From assembly GCA_021733835.1 (NCBI GenBank), contig JAIPKD010000012.1:1-54075 (forward strand): a stretch of 54,075 nt of DNA, written 5' to 3'. The translations under genes were made by a program, and so were the position numbers. Positions within the stretch are counted from its first letter, which is position 1. Every line of letters starts with the position of its first letter. The notes below the pieces were generated by a model that worked only from the letters and a program-made list of their open reading frames with translations, had not been told where the DNA came from and made no database searches. Shown piece by piece: positions 54,036 through 54,075 of the stretch. This DNA is from Verrucomicrobiota bacterium (GTDB lineage Bacteria; Verrucomicrobiota; Verrucomicrobiia; Limisphaerales; JAIPKD01).

Positions 54036-54075
54036 ATGAAAAAAATAAAATTAAACGAACAGGATGTGATTAACA
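54036..54075 (+). CDS. Start of a gene cut off by the window edge
   Basis: ATG at 54036 opens MKKIKLNEQDVIN and continues to the last base. The Lys-rich N-terminus resembles many genes including some transposases, but 13 codons are not enough to assign a family. A hairpin (54018-54033) overlaps its leader and no clear ribosome binding site is visible. Confidence 0.35.
   Translation, partial: MKKIKLNEQDVIN

Overview
The window is from a flagellated, diderm (Gram-negative-type) bacterium of moderate GC content. Genes for both the P ring (flgI) and the L ring (flgH) show that there is an outer membrane. Secreted FG-GAP/VCBS proteins, a beta-helix protein fused to a glycoside-hydrolase-like barrel, a Sde182-type nucleoside-hydrolase-like protein, a heparin-lyase-like protein, and relics of RAYT transposase and four-helix-bundle genes suggest a member or relative of the Planctomycetota/Verrucomicrobiota/Kiritimatiellota assemblage. 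This placement is inferred from gene content only and is tentative.

Region 1 (0.4-30.3 kb) is a nearly complete, single-strand flagellar locus. A sigma-54-type promoter (GG-N10-GC) stands immediately before flgB and starts flgBC-fliEFGHIJ-motE-like-fliK-flgD-flgE-fliLMNOPQR-flhBA-flhF-hyp-fliA-motAB-hyp. An intrinsic terminator at 22.68 kb and a second sigma-54-type promoter at 22.71 kb separate this from flgFGAHIJNKL. Together these encode rod, MS and C rings, export gate and ATPase, hook, P/L rings, stator, hook-filament junction and sigma-28. Flagellin, FliD, FliS, FlgM, FlhG and chemotaxis genes are not here. Many genes overlap by ATGA or lie within 40 bp, indicating tight translational coupling. 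Unusual points are a short hook protein, a FliM with a 60-residue acidic leader, an FlhF with altered GTPase motifs, and an FlgH without a lipobox.

Region 2 (30.3-41.3 kb) is a mixed chromosomal region between two inverted copies of a REP-rich repeat. It holds an Ogt-like alkyltransferase with two small membrane or coiled-coil genes, a YjbQ-family gene, two FG-GAP proteins, tRNA-Lys(UUU), a subtilisin-like protease with an STN-like N-terminal domain, and NADP-type glutamate dehydrogenase. Short palindromic REP-like elements cluster around 30.5, 37.4 and 40.8-41.15 kb.

Region 3 (41.3-47.2 kb) carries a NapH-like polyferredoxin, then on the minus strand a gene interrupted by one in-frame UGA. 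The frame stays open across the UGA, the downstream half has no convincing start codon, and a 7-bp stem-loop lies 21 nt after the UGA. This is a candidate selenoprotein of an unrecognised family (U-G-G-T-C motif, C-terminal multi-pass membrane domain). A TPR protein with a Cys-rich C-terminal domain follows.

Region 4 (47.2-54 kb) is a carbohydrate-related accessory block: a Sde182-like protein, a PL20/heparin-lyase-like protein, and a large beta-helix/TIM-barrel protein flanked on both sides by decayed fragments of related genes. It ends with a chimeric relic ORF (four-helix-bundle head joined to RAYT tail) and the first codons of another gene at the right edge.
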